IMG/VR virus record: IMGVR_UViG_3300033144_003827
Location: 1-24,356 of that record
Direction: 5' to 3' (one strand)
Length of the DNA: 24,356 nucleotides
Source: a virus
Made by a program: the position numbers and the translations under genes. The notes below the pieces were generated by a model. The model was not told the origin of the DNA. It made no database searches and worked only from the letters and a program-made list of their open reading frames with translations. Below are positions 6,195 through 12,943 of the stretch, one piece after another (position 1 is the stretch's first letter; the number at the start of each line of letters is the position of its first letter).

Positions 6195-6209
6195 ATTTTA
6201 CTATATTTG
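6179..6209 (+). promoter_or_regulatory. Bacteroidota-type promoter for the capsid operon
   Basis: TTTA at 6179-6182, a 19-bp spacer and TATATTTG at 6202-6209 match the TTTG / TAnnTTTG consensus with one mismatch in the -33 element. Transcription would begin near 6215. A separate promoter here would allow the capsid protein to be made in excess over portal and terminase. Confidence 0.7.
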
Positions 6210-6215
6210 AATTAA

Positions 6216-6310
6216 TCCTTACAAGCTGGGATATATCTGCGGTCGTGGATAGGGGCGAATAGGCGGTAGTCTATAAGGAGTTTTGATTTTTTCACTAAAC
6301 ATTTTTTATC
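6216..6310 (+). promoter_or_regulatory. Untranslated leader of the major capsid gene
   Basis: About 95 nt of leader, longer than any other gap in the morphogenesis block. The middle is G-rich (6236-6270) with a TAAGGAG at 6274-6280 that is 30 nt from the ATG, too far for a normal Shine-Dalgarno, followed by a T-rich run up to the start. It also contains GGTAGTCTA (6265-6273), the core of dyad 3. I see no clear riboswitch fold; it may set translation or stability of an abundant message. Confidence 0.35.
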
Positions 6311-7336
6311 ATGCCGAATAGAACGGATGCTAATTTAGTGAAGGCTCAAGCTAAACTTCTTGCTAAGTTTCAGTCTTCCGAATTACGCTTTAGATTTCCA
6401 GCTACGTACTTAGCTTTCAAAACAAGTACACCAATCATGTTCCCAAACTACGTCGAATTAAGAGGTAGAGAAGATAGGGTTATTGAAACAAACTACAAAG
6501 CAAGAACCTCAAGAGCATTGGGTTTAGGTGGTCGTACTCACAACCATACAGGACCTAAAGGGGATACTGCCTTAATGACCCCTGCCTGGAGTACTTACGA
6601 CGATAAATTCAATATCTCGTTGAAGCAAGCTGATAATAGCTTGTACAATCTTCAAGAACAACTTCAAAGTGAATTAGAAAATATCGTAGCTAATTTTGCT
6701 GAAGGATACGAAACGCTAGCTACCAACTACGTGTTTGCCAATCGTTCAGGAGTAAATATTGACACATCTGGAGAGGGAATTTTCAATGGAGCAAACCAAT
6801 CTTTTGAGATTACAGAGGCTACTGAAGGTGATCGATCTATCCAGATTACTAAATCAGTAATGCATTCCAATAAGTACACTGGAGGTTATGTTGTGTTTTG
6901 CGACACTAAGTCCTTCAATAAGTTTGAAGCGGATGCAGCTCAAGGTGCTGGAAACTCAACTAACCTATCTTTCCAATTCAACAATGTCACCTATGTTCAT
7001 TCTGTTGAATTAGGGGCTTTAGCTGCTGGCTTAGGTTATACAAAAGGTTTTTGGGTGGCAGTTGAGCCTGGAACTTTCGGCGTTCTTCCATGGGTTCCTA
7101 AGCAGAACCGAATGGGGGTAAACACTAAAGTAAACCAATACAGTTTGATTAGCAATCCTGTTGACGGAGAGTCTTACGCTGTTCATACCTATGAGGATCG
7201 AGCAGATGACACTGCTAACAACGGATATACTCAGGATGTTGTTACTCAATATGAAATCTCTCAAGACATTTCATTTGTACACGCACCACTTACTACTGCA
7301 AACGAAACAACATTCCAGGCATTCAGCCTAGTTTAA
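6311..7336 (+). CDS. Major capsid protein (HK97-fold candidate)
   Basis: A 341-aa protein expected to form the icosahedral shell. Evidence is its position after portal and scaffold, its own promoter and leader, a length typical of HK97-type capsid proteins without an N-terminal protease-cleaved arm, and an overall mixed alpha/beta composition with no membrane segment. Regions include a basic N-terminal arm (residues 1-30), a long helix (YNLQEQLQSELENIVANFAE, about 114-133, the spine-helix position) and a C-terminal half rich in G, N and beta-prone residues. The coding region reads with well-behaved codons throughout, consistent with strong expression. The stop TAA overlaps the next ATG (TAATG). 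Confidence 0.85.
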   Translation: MPNRTDANLVKAQAKLLAKFQSSELRFRFPATYLAFKTSTPIMFPNYVELRGREDRVIETNYKARTSRALGLGGRTHNHTGPKGDTALMTPAWSTYDDKFNISLKQADNSLYNLQEQLQSELENIVANFAEGYETLATNYVFANRSGVNIDTSGEGIFNGANQSFEITEATEGDRSIQITKSVMHSNKYTGGYVVFCDTKSFNKFEADAAQGAGNSTNLSFQFNNVTYVHSVELGALAAGLGYTKGFWVAVEPGTFGVLPWVPKQNRMGVNTKVNQYSLISNPVDGESYAVHTYEDRADDTANNGYTQDVVTQYEISQDISFVHAPLTTANETTFQAFSLV

Positions 7337-8406
7337 TGTTCGTTAAACAGAAAATAGAAACAGGTTTATTTGGGTCGGTAGGTTTTAGACAGCCTATCGA
7401 CCCGAGTTACCCTATTTTGGATTCAGGTAACATCGAGTCTAGATCTGGGTATTATGTGAACGATAATCCTTTTGCGTCTGTCGAGAATTTAAAGGATACT
7501 CAAGACTACAAGGACGCCGATGACTCTCAGTTTAACACCTACTTATCGAACATTCAAACATCAAGTATCGCGAATGTATGTAATCAGGTTTTCAATGATT
7601 ACGACTTTATCGATTCTCAGGTTCTATACAAAAACGCAATGAATAAGGTTAATGTAGAGACCTTACCAGACGGGTTTGTTGGCTACAAAATAAGAATCAC
7701 AGACGAGAAAAGCGTTGCGTTTAAGATTAGCAAGGTATTTCTTGATTTTCAAGGAACCGGAGATGTTGAACTACTGTTGTTTAACTCCAATAAACTAACC
7801 CCATTATTTAGTGAAACAATTACAATATCCTCAGATCATCAAGTAGAGGAGCTGAATTGGGTCATTGATGACTCAAACGACACCTATAAAGGCGAGTATT
7901 ACCTTGGGTATAACACTCAAGGATTAACTGTTTCGCCATTCAAAAGAGACTACAACAATTCCGATATCATGAGTTCGGTAACTCATTTAGGGATTGAAAA
8001 AATATCCGTACCCAATCACAATACAAACACATTGTTTGATCTAACCAAGCAATCAGGACTAAGTCAAACAACCGGAATAAACCCCTACATACAAGTCTAT
8101 GATGATTTCACTGATGTAATCATTCAGAATCAAAACTTATTCAGTAGAGCAATTTACCTGGATATGTGTGTATCTGCAATTACCCGGTGTATTAACTCAA
8201 AGCGATCTAATTACAATGAAAGAAACGCAGATCGTGACTTGAAGCGAATGATTGCCGAGGTTGAAGGGCTGAACACCGAAGGAGGGTTTAAGATAAAAGG
8301 ACTTAAGCCACAGTTAAAGTATGAAATTTCACAGATAAGGGAAGAATTAAAAAAACTCAAGGAGGGTTTTTTCATTGATGGACTAGAGGTAATTACATTG
8401 GATTGA
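7336..8406 (+). CDS. Virion structural protein, head-associated, unknown family
   Basis: A 356-aa protein starting at ATG 7336 in TAATG overlap with the capsid stop. The N-terminus is glycine- and proline-containing (GLFGSVGFRQPIDPSYP), the middle (about residues 120-200) is beta-rich with a jelly-roll-like alternation (VAFKISKVFLDFQGTGDVEL), and the C-terminal 80 residues are helical and basic and end in a coiled coil (YEISQIREELKKLKEG). I recall similar proteins after the capsid gene in Bacteroidota phages. A head-decoration, neck or head-closure function is plausible from position only. Confidence 0.7.
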   Translation: MFVKQKIETGLFGSVGFRQPIDPSYPILDSGNIESRSGYYVNDNPFASVENLKDTQDYKDADDSQFNTYLSNIQTSSIANVCNQVFNDYDFIDSQVLYKNAMNKVNVETLPDGFVGYKIRITDEKSVAFKISKVFLDFQGTGDVELLLFNSNKLTPLFSETITISSDHQVEELNWVIDDSNDTYKGEYYLGYNTQGLTVSPFKRDYNNSDIMSSVTHLGIEKISVPNHNTNTLFDLTKQSGLSQTTGINPYIQVYDDFTDVIIQNQNLFSRAIYLDMCVSAITRCINSKRSNYNERNADRDLKRMIAEVEGLNTEGGFKIKGLKPQLKYEISQIREELKKLKEGFFIDGLEVITLD

Positions 8407-8921
8407 TGGCATTGATTTTAAAAGATAACCCCGTTGGAGTCGATGCTAAAATCGATGTAATTCAAAGAGTTCTATTTGACAACCTGCAATGGACCAATTA
8501 TGAAAGCTACCACAGAGCATACATAAACCCTAAAGATGGGAAAAAGATACCTGAAGTATATGTCGGTAACGGTGAGTATCAAGAGGTGTTTTACAATGAT
8601 GAATTTACAGCATCATCTCACTTCATAGTTCAAAACGACAGACGCTTTGGAGAGCTTTATCAAGCCGAAGTATCGTTGATATTTCACGCGAATCTCGAAG
8701 AATTGTATCCGTCAATTTTACATAGAGCTGATGAGGAGATGCATAGACAGATATCCTTAATCCTTGAAGATAATCAATCCATTGCTGAATTAAATAGACT
8801 GGTTACTGGAGTTGATTCAGTTTACAGGGGTCTAGACGTGTCTCGAGTTACATTCACAGACATGAGTGAAAAACACGTGGTAAGATTCGACTTAACTATT
8901 AACTATCAATACATCTGCTAA
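8406..8921 (+). CDS. Head-tail joining or tail-completion protein (candidate)
   Basis: The start is ATG 8406 (MALILKD), overlapping the previous stop as TGATG; the in-frame TTG at 8403 is less likely. The 171-aa protein has an RAYINPKDGKKIPEVYVGNG block, an EYQEVFYNDEFTASSHFIVQ strand region and a C-terminal alternating strand ending in TINYQYIC. The size and position between head genes and tail tube match tail-terminator or connector proteins. I have seen this type of protein in Bacteroidota phage gene orders, but no motif proves the role. Confidence 0.65.
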   Translation: MALILKDNPVGVDAKIDVIQRVLFDNLQWTNYESYHRAYINPKDGKKIPEVYVGNGEYQEVFYNDEFTASSHFIVQNDRRFGELYQAEVSLIFHANLEELYPSILHRADEEMHRQISLILEDNQSIAELNRLVTGVDSVYRGLDVSRVTFTDMSEKHVVRFDLTINYQYIC

Positions 8922-9898
8922 TGACGAACACGATAGTAATAACAAAAAAACAAAACGACACAATTCTAGTAACTAGAGGTTCTTCATTTAGAAAGCAGCT
9001 AAGTCCTAGTTTGACAGTTTATGAAACTCCAAAAGGTGTTGATATAAGAGATTGCGACAGAAGCGCTGAAAGCTTTGATTTCGATCAGGTTTTAGAGGTT
9101 GTAAGGAAGGACGGGACAGTAGTTCCGATTAACGACAAAGCAACCCTTTTCGACGAATTATCCACTTACTTTTTTTTTAAACCAGCTGCATTTGGCGAGC
9201 CGCTGGTTCCTAGCACTAACGTTGTAAACGATTTTGCGAGTCTTCCACCATTCGGTGATCATTTAGGGGAATACTGGCAGGTTGATAATGCTACAGGCTG
9301 GAGGTTATTACTTACATATAAAGCTTCTGGAGTTTACAAAGCAGAAGTATCTGGGTGGCGTAAAATAAACGACGCTCAAGCCTTGTTTGCTGACAATCAA
9401 TTCCTAGTTCAAAATTCAATCGATCCTACTAAAGGTCTCCGGTTTAGTGTTTCTTCCATTGGAACAGGAGCCCAACAAACAGCTTCTTGGAGGAATCAAA
9501 GCGGAATTGTGGCGTTTCTATCTGATCTTATTTACGGGTCTAACAAGAATTACCAAGAGAATTTAACCGAAAACTCCACTAATGGAGGGGTTCCTCTACT
9601 TCAAGTCTCTGCATCAAATATCGGGCTACCTAACGGGAGGTATGAATTTAAGTCATACTGTGAACTAAACAACTCAACAATCAATGGAACCGCAGTAGCA
9701 AGATCTACTGTAAAAGGTACAATAGTATCCGAGTCACCAATAGAACCCAAAGACAACGATAACTACTACCCCATAATGACATTTGGAGAGGTTGATGTAC
9801 TTGACGGGAACATGAACGTCGATTTAGAATTCTTCAATCTAGGATCTGGAACGGCTAGTTGCAGAAATGCTAAAGTGAAATACAAGAGAATCGCTTAA
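8921..9898 (+). CDS. Virion protein with fibre-type motif
   Basis: A 325-aa protein. The central region (about residues 110-205) carries a string common in phage fibre and appendage proteins: FASLPPFG followed by GEYWQVDNATGWRLLLTYK, then WRKINDAQALFADNQF and DPTKGLRFSVSSIGTGAQQT with WRNQSGIVAFLSD. The D-TK-F-VS-I-TG and SG-VAF spacing is the signature. The N-terminal 100 residues (ITKKQNDTILVTRGSSFRKQ) and the C-terminal beta-rich domain look different, so it is probably modular. Finding fibre motifs here, between head-tail joining genes and the tail tube, suggests a head or neck appendage. Sharing of adsorption functions with the fibre at 22137 is an inference. Confidence 0.65.
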   Translation: MTNTIVITKKQNDTILVTRGSSFRKQLSPSLTVYETPKGVDIRDCDRSAESFDFDQVLEVVRKDGTVVPINDKATLFDELSTYFFFKPAAFGEPLVPSTNVVNDFASLPPFGDHLGEYWQVDNATGWRLLLTYKASGVYKAEVSGWRKINDAQALFADNQFLVQNSIDPTKGLRFSVSSIGTGAQQTASWRNQSGIVAFLSDLIYGSNKNYQENLTENSTNGGVPLLQVSASNIGLPNGRYEFKSYCELNNSTINGTAVARSTVKGTIVSESPIEPKDNDNYYPIMTFGEVDVLDGNMNVDLEFFNLGSGTASCRNAKVKYKRIA

Positions 9899-10800
9899 TG
9901 GAATTGACTTACAACATATCGCAGACGGTTAATTCTAAGGTGAATATTGATAGACTTCAGTACGATGTTGAGGATATAAGCTCAGACGTAACTCATATAA
10001 GTTCAGTTAATGGTGTTATCACTATTTATTCGTCTACCGAACTAAGTCAAGAACAAGTTTCATCTATTGGTCAAGCTGTATCTAGTCACGAAGGAAGCCC
10101 AATTCCGAAGCATCGGATCGAACAAGATACAGAAGAAAATAAGGGATTCTTAAGTATTAATTACAAAACCGAATTAAAAGACGGTATATCCTATCACCCG
10201 GTTTACACAATTAATGATGATGGGCTCTTGGAGAAGACAGAATATTTCAGAGGATTTGTTGATGAGAACAATAAAGGAGAATTAGTTCTGCAGGTAGAAG
10301 AGGTATACGATGTCAATGAAGATGTTTCGATTCCAAAATCAGCCAGAGAAGTAAATTCAAGGGAGAAAACTTGGAAGCATTACCGGACGGATGGAGTTTT
10401 AGACGAAAAGAAAAAGAAGAGGAGGCCAAAAAAATACGACACCAGGGAAAAACGACACAAAGAAGGGGTTAGAAGACGAGCAAACCTCGAAGAGCAATTG
10501 ATTGACCGGGTGTCACTAGCTGGGTCTTTATCTGGGGCTTTTGTTGGGTCAAATAGTGATGAGATTAAATCAGACGCATACAATAAGCTAACAACCCTGC
10601 AGGAAACACATAGCTCATCTTTTTCAGCTTGGAGAAACAGTGGAAGAGGGTCTATTTATAATGATCTATCAAACGAATCTATTTCGTGGGTCAATATTGT
10701 TGTTCCTGACACCCCATCAACCCAGGTAAAGTGTCCCTGGATTATTGGAATGACATTAAAGGGGTATATGGTGGAAAAGCTAAAAGGAGAAATTAAATAA
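9898..10800 (+). CDS. Structural protein with basic linker, unknown
   Basis: A 300-aa protein beginning at ATG 9898 in TAATG overlap. The N-terminal part (1-160) is beta-rich and acidic. A very basic linker follows at about residues 162-200 (KKKKRRPKKYDTREKRHKEG then VRRR). The C-terminal 100 residues look globular, with ITTLQ-like helices and a WIIGMTLKGYMVEKLKGEIK end. The basic linker could bind DNA or RNA or a negatively charged partner. No family is recognised. Its place in front of the tail-tube gene fits neck or tail assembly. Confidence 0.65.
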   Translation: MELTYNISQTVNSKVNIDRLQYDVEDISSDVTHISSVNGVITIYSSTELSQEQVSSIGQAVSSHEGSPIPKHRIEQDTEENKGFLSINYKTELKDGISYHPVYTINDDGLLEKTEYFRGFVDENNKGELVLQVEEVYDVNEDVSIPKSAREVNSREKTWKHYRTDGVLDEKKKKRRPKKYDTREKRHKEGVRRRANLEEQLIDRVSLAGSLSGAFVGSNSDEIKSDAYNKLTTLQETHSSSFSAWRNSGRGSIYNDLSNESISWVNIVVPDTPSTQVKCPWIIGMTLKGYMVEKLKGEIK

Positions 10801-10836
10801 CAAACAATTTTCAATAACAAATAAAAACAGATAAAA

Positions 10837-11802
10837 ATGGCAACAGCTTGCACATGTAATGTAGGATTAGGGAACACAGGTTCTCCAAACTGCATACCGT
10901 TAATGGACGCTGCATTGTTCTTCATTGCAGTGCCTTATTTTAGAGCCGACGGGTCGGTGAATGGGATCGACTTATCAACTCTGCCGGGAGGGAAATTAAA
11001 CCAAACCTTTTTGGACGAACAAATTCGAAACGCTGATGATCAGGAAAGATGGAGAATTCTTCCTAGAATGAAAAACGTAACCGACGAAAGAGGAGACGAT
11101 ATTACAGAGGATTTCGATGATCAAACATCGGTATTTATCCAGCAAGGAATTCGATCAGTAAGCGCCTTAATGCTTAAGCAAGGACCAACGTTACTTGGTA
11201 TTCTTGAAGGCTTTAGATGTGCTTCTGTTGGATTGTTCGTGGTTGATAAAAGCTTCAATTTAATTGGAAATTGCTCACAAGACGGATTCTTGAATCCTAT
11301 CAGAGTTTCAGACGAGACATGGTCTCCAATGTTGATTAAAACAACCGACACTACCAAACAGAAGATTCAATTGAATTTCCAATGGGACATTTCAGAACAA
11401 GACAAAGACTTGGCTCAAATTGGGGCGTCCGACATCACAGCAAACTTATCGAATGCTAGAGCAATGATTGACGGTGTAGTTTCATTAGCAGTTAATTCTG
11501 CAACACAAGATTCAATCACGCTGACATTGAATACCCTTTATGGAGATAAATTAAATCCAATTCCAGCTGCGGGAATGACTAATGTTAGTGATTGGAGCCT
11601 GTTTAATAGAACTACTTTATCTCCAATGGCTGTAACGTCTGTTAGCGTTGCAGGTGACAACTCTTACACTTTGAATTTCATTGCTGAAAATATCGGGGAT
11701 GTAGTTGAGATTGAAAGCGGGCAAGTACCTGGGACAATTGTTTCGTCGATCTACAATAAGATATACGATATAACTAAGTATTCACACACACTTACAGCGT
11801 AA
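10837..11802 (+). CDS. Tail tube protein (candidate)
   Basis: A 321-aa protein, the first gene after the head-joining set and upstream of the small tail-assembly genes and the tape measure, which is where the major tail protein normally lies. The N-terminus is short and Cys-rich (ATACTCNVGLGNTGSPNC), a start I associate with Bacteroidota phage tail proteins. The remainder is beta-rich, with a possible Ig-like C-terminal part (SPMAVTSVSVAGDNSYTLNF, about 265-285). A 36-nt A-rich gap separates it from the previous gene, one of the few gaps in this region, which may allow better translation. No promoter motif is seen in the gap. Confidence 0.7.
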   Translation: MATACTCNVGLGNTGSPNCIPLMDAALFFIAVPYFRADGSVNGIDLSTLPGGKLNQTFLDEQIRNADDQERWRILPRMKNVTDERGDDITEDFDDQTSVFIQQGIRSVSALMLKQGPTLLGILEGFRCASVGLFVVDKSFNLIGNCSQDGFLNPIRVSDETWSPMLIKTTDTTKQKIQLNFQWDISEQDKDLAQIGASDITANLSNARAMIDGVVSLAVNSATQDSITLTLNTLYGDKLNPIPAAGMTNVSDWSLFNRTTLSPMAVTSVSVAGDNSYTLNFIAENIGDVVEIESGQVPGTIVSSIYNKIYDITKYSHTLTA

Positions 11803-12014
11803 TGAGTAAGATACAAACAGAAAAGACAGTGGGTAATTTATCTATTCGAACTGAAGCCCTCGCTAAGATGACTGAAGCAACTTTTAGGGAGAAATTTTCA
11901 GGAAAAGTAGAGAACATTAATGCTGTCTGGGAGGAGTTAAAACCCTACGCTAAAAAAACAACAAAAAAAGGGACAAACGAGTCTCGCGCTAAGAAAGGTG
12001 ACACCCCCTCTTAA
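11802..12014 (+). CDS. Small basic protein after tail tube, 70 aa
   Basis: ATG 11802 overlaps the tube stop as TAATG. The protein is helical (LSIRTEALAKMTEATFREKF), with an SGKVENINAVWEEL segment resembling short HeH-like DNA- or protein-binding motifs, and ends in a lysine-rich tail (KKTTKKGTNESRAKKGDTPS). The stop lies inside a strong hairpin. Position fits the first of the small tail-assembly proteins. Two A7 runs occur in its 3' part (in AAAAAAAC and AAAAAAAGGG), but neither alternative frame extends beyond 12018, so programmed frameshifting is not supported here. Confidence 0.65.
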   Translation: MSKIQTEKTVGNLSIRTEALAKMTEATFREKFSGKVENINAVWEELKPYAKKTTKKGTNESRAKKGDTPS

Positions 12015-12031
12015 TTGAGGGGGCTTTGCCC
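12004..12031 (+). terminator. Strong GC hairpin at gene end (terminator-like or RNA-processing)
   Basis: CCCCCTC (12004-12010) pairs perfectly with GAGGGGG (12017-12023) around TTAATT. The loop holds the stop codon of the 70-aa gene. A competing hairpin GGGC (12021-12024) / GCCC (12028-12031) shares bases with it. There is no proper T-run, so it may reduce, process or protect the transcript instead of ending it; tail genes continue just downstream without a visible new promoter. Confidence 0.5.
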
Positions 12032-12039
12032 GTTGTTAT

Positions 12040-12051
12040 GTAAAGCTTTAC
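12040..12051. repeat. 12-bp perfect palindrome in tail intergenic gap
   Basis: GTAAAGCTTTAC is self-complementary. It lies in the 64-nt gap between a strong hairpin and the next tail gene. It could be a protein site, but a palindrome of this size in AT-rich DNA may be chance. Confidence 0.25.
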
Positions 12052-12078
12052 GAAGACATTTTAAGTGTATCCGAAGTG

Positions 12079-12504
12079 ATGTTTCAGTTAATCCTAAACG
12101 ATCCAAGAACCGAAGAATTCATTCTTGACCTTATACGTAAGGATCAATTGTTTGACAAGGGAATAGATTCTTTAGGAGTAGAGCTTAGTGAAATTGGAGG
12201 CGATTATTCTATAGCTACTATAGAAGGTATACCTGGAATTTTCGAAGGAAAAAGAGCAAGGGGATTGCCATTTGATAGAATCACTCTTTTCAATGAAGGG
12301 GATTTCTACGAAAGCTTTGATATAGATATTGGTAAAAAAGAGGCTGAGTTTACGGCCGACTACAATAAGGACGGGTTCGATTTAAGAGATCGATGGGGGA
12401 AAAACATAGTTGATTTAACAGAAGAAAATAGACTCAAGGTAATAGATGTTTTTGAAAGAGAAACAATCAAAAAAATTGAAGAAGTCATCCGTAGAGCGGC
12501 TTAA
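12079..12504 (+). CDS. Bacteroidota phage minor tail or neck protein
   Basis: A 141-aa acidic protein, MFQLILND to the end. The central signature is GYF-like beta content with a TIEGIPGIFEGKRARGLPFD segment, then RITLFNEGDFYESFDIDI, and WGKNIVDLTEENR near the end. I recall this RITL-x-GDFY-SF and WG-I-LT layout from a family found in many Bacteroidota prophages just upstream of the tape measure; its function is not known to me. ATG 12079 is preferred to GTG 12076. The frame is open upstream to 12019 with a protein-like reading (KLYEDILSVSE) but without a start codon, so the N-terminus is uncertain. The 3' end overlaps the next gene by 59 nt. Confidence 0.75.
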   Translation: MFQLILNDPRTEEFILDLIRKDQLFDKGIDSLGVELSEIGGDYSIATIEGIPGIFEGKRARGLPFDRITLFNEGDFYESFDIDIGKKEAEFTADYNKDGFDLRDRWGKNIVDLTEENRLKVIDVFERETIKKIEEVIRRAA

Positions 12505-12943
12505 GACTTACACATCTATTCATGATCTACCTCAAAGAATCTGGAACGATATACACTCTACTGGTGATTTAAACCTACTCGTTAAAAAAGGGAGAGCAAA
12601 CGAAGTTCAGTTAAATGAATTATGGGAGAAAATATTCGATCAGTTTCTTGATGAGATTGGATTCTCTACTGATTATAGAAACGTACTTGAAAAGCAGAAG
12701 TCGATCTTAATGTTGAAGTGTGACTTAATTACCACTGGTGACAAATCATTGAAAACCATAATTCAAATTGAAGAAGAAGAGTTAGAGCAAATGACATCAG
12801 GTGGAAATGGGTTTTCCTATATGGAATCGATAATTCATATCTCCAAATTTGCCGGACACCGAATTGACGCCCAAAAAATCACAGTCGCTGAATACCATTC
12901 TTGGTTGGAAGTGATGAAAAAATCCGTTAAGAATGTCAATTAA
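12446..12943 (+). CDS. Tail-assembly protein preceding the tape measure (chaperone candidate)
   Basis: A 165-aa protein directly before the tape measure, where tail-assembly chaperones usually lie. ATG 12446 follows immediately after an in-frame TAG. The first 20 residues are very basic (MFLKEKQSKKLKKSSVERLK) and the familiar conserved part seems to begin at YTSIHDLPQRIWNDI, with WEKIFDQFLDEIG, then LITTGDKSLKTIIQIEEEEL and VAEYHSWLEVM. Starts at TTG 12452 or 12476 are possible. Within the long overlap a run of seven A (12469-12475) sits where both frames could be joined by a -2 or +1 slip, giving a fused product with the upstream gene. Independent initiation is the simpler reading. The stop overlaps the tape-measure start by 11 nt. 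Confidence 0.65.
   Translation: MFLKEKQSKKLKKSSVERLKTYTSIHDLPQRIWNDIHSTGDLNLLVKKGRANEVQLNELWEKIFDQFLDEIGFSTDYRNVLEKQKSILMLKCDLITTGDKSLKTIIQIEEEELEQMTSGGNGFSYMESIIHISKFAGHRIDAQKITVAEYHSWLEVMKKSVKNVN

Larger units (their letters stand above)
6155..6199 (+). terminator. Long hairpin with short T-run (possible weak terminator)
   Basis: Bases 6155-6172 can pair with 6179-6196 over all 18 positions, two of them G-U, around the 6-nt loop TAATAT, and TTTT follows (6196-6199). On the transcript from the upstream operon this may terminate or stabilise RNA. The same bases make up the two operator-like dyads, so the fold may only reflect their symmetry. Confidence 0.4.

Noticed and set aside
6260-6275. 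Further operator-like dyad in the capsid leader
   Set aside because: GGTAGTCTA is shared with dyad 3, but the left half does not match TTTAGA and the site is downstream of the promoter; only mentioned as a weak resemblance.
11945-12018. Programmed frameshift in the 70-aa gene at its A-runs
   Set aside because: A -1 shift meets TAA within a few codons (CGC TAA) and a +1 shift ends at TGA 12016-12018, so no extended product is possible.
12019-12078. N-terminal extension of the 12079 gene
   Set aside because: The frame is open and reads plausibly (KLYEDILSVSE), but contains no ATG, GTG or TTG before 12076, and no slip from the upstream gene reaches it because of stops at 12012 and 12016.
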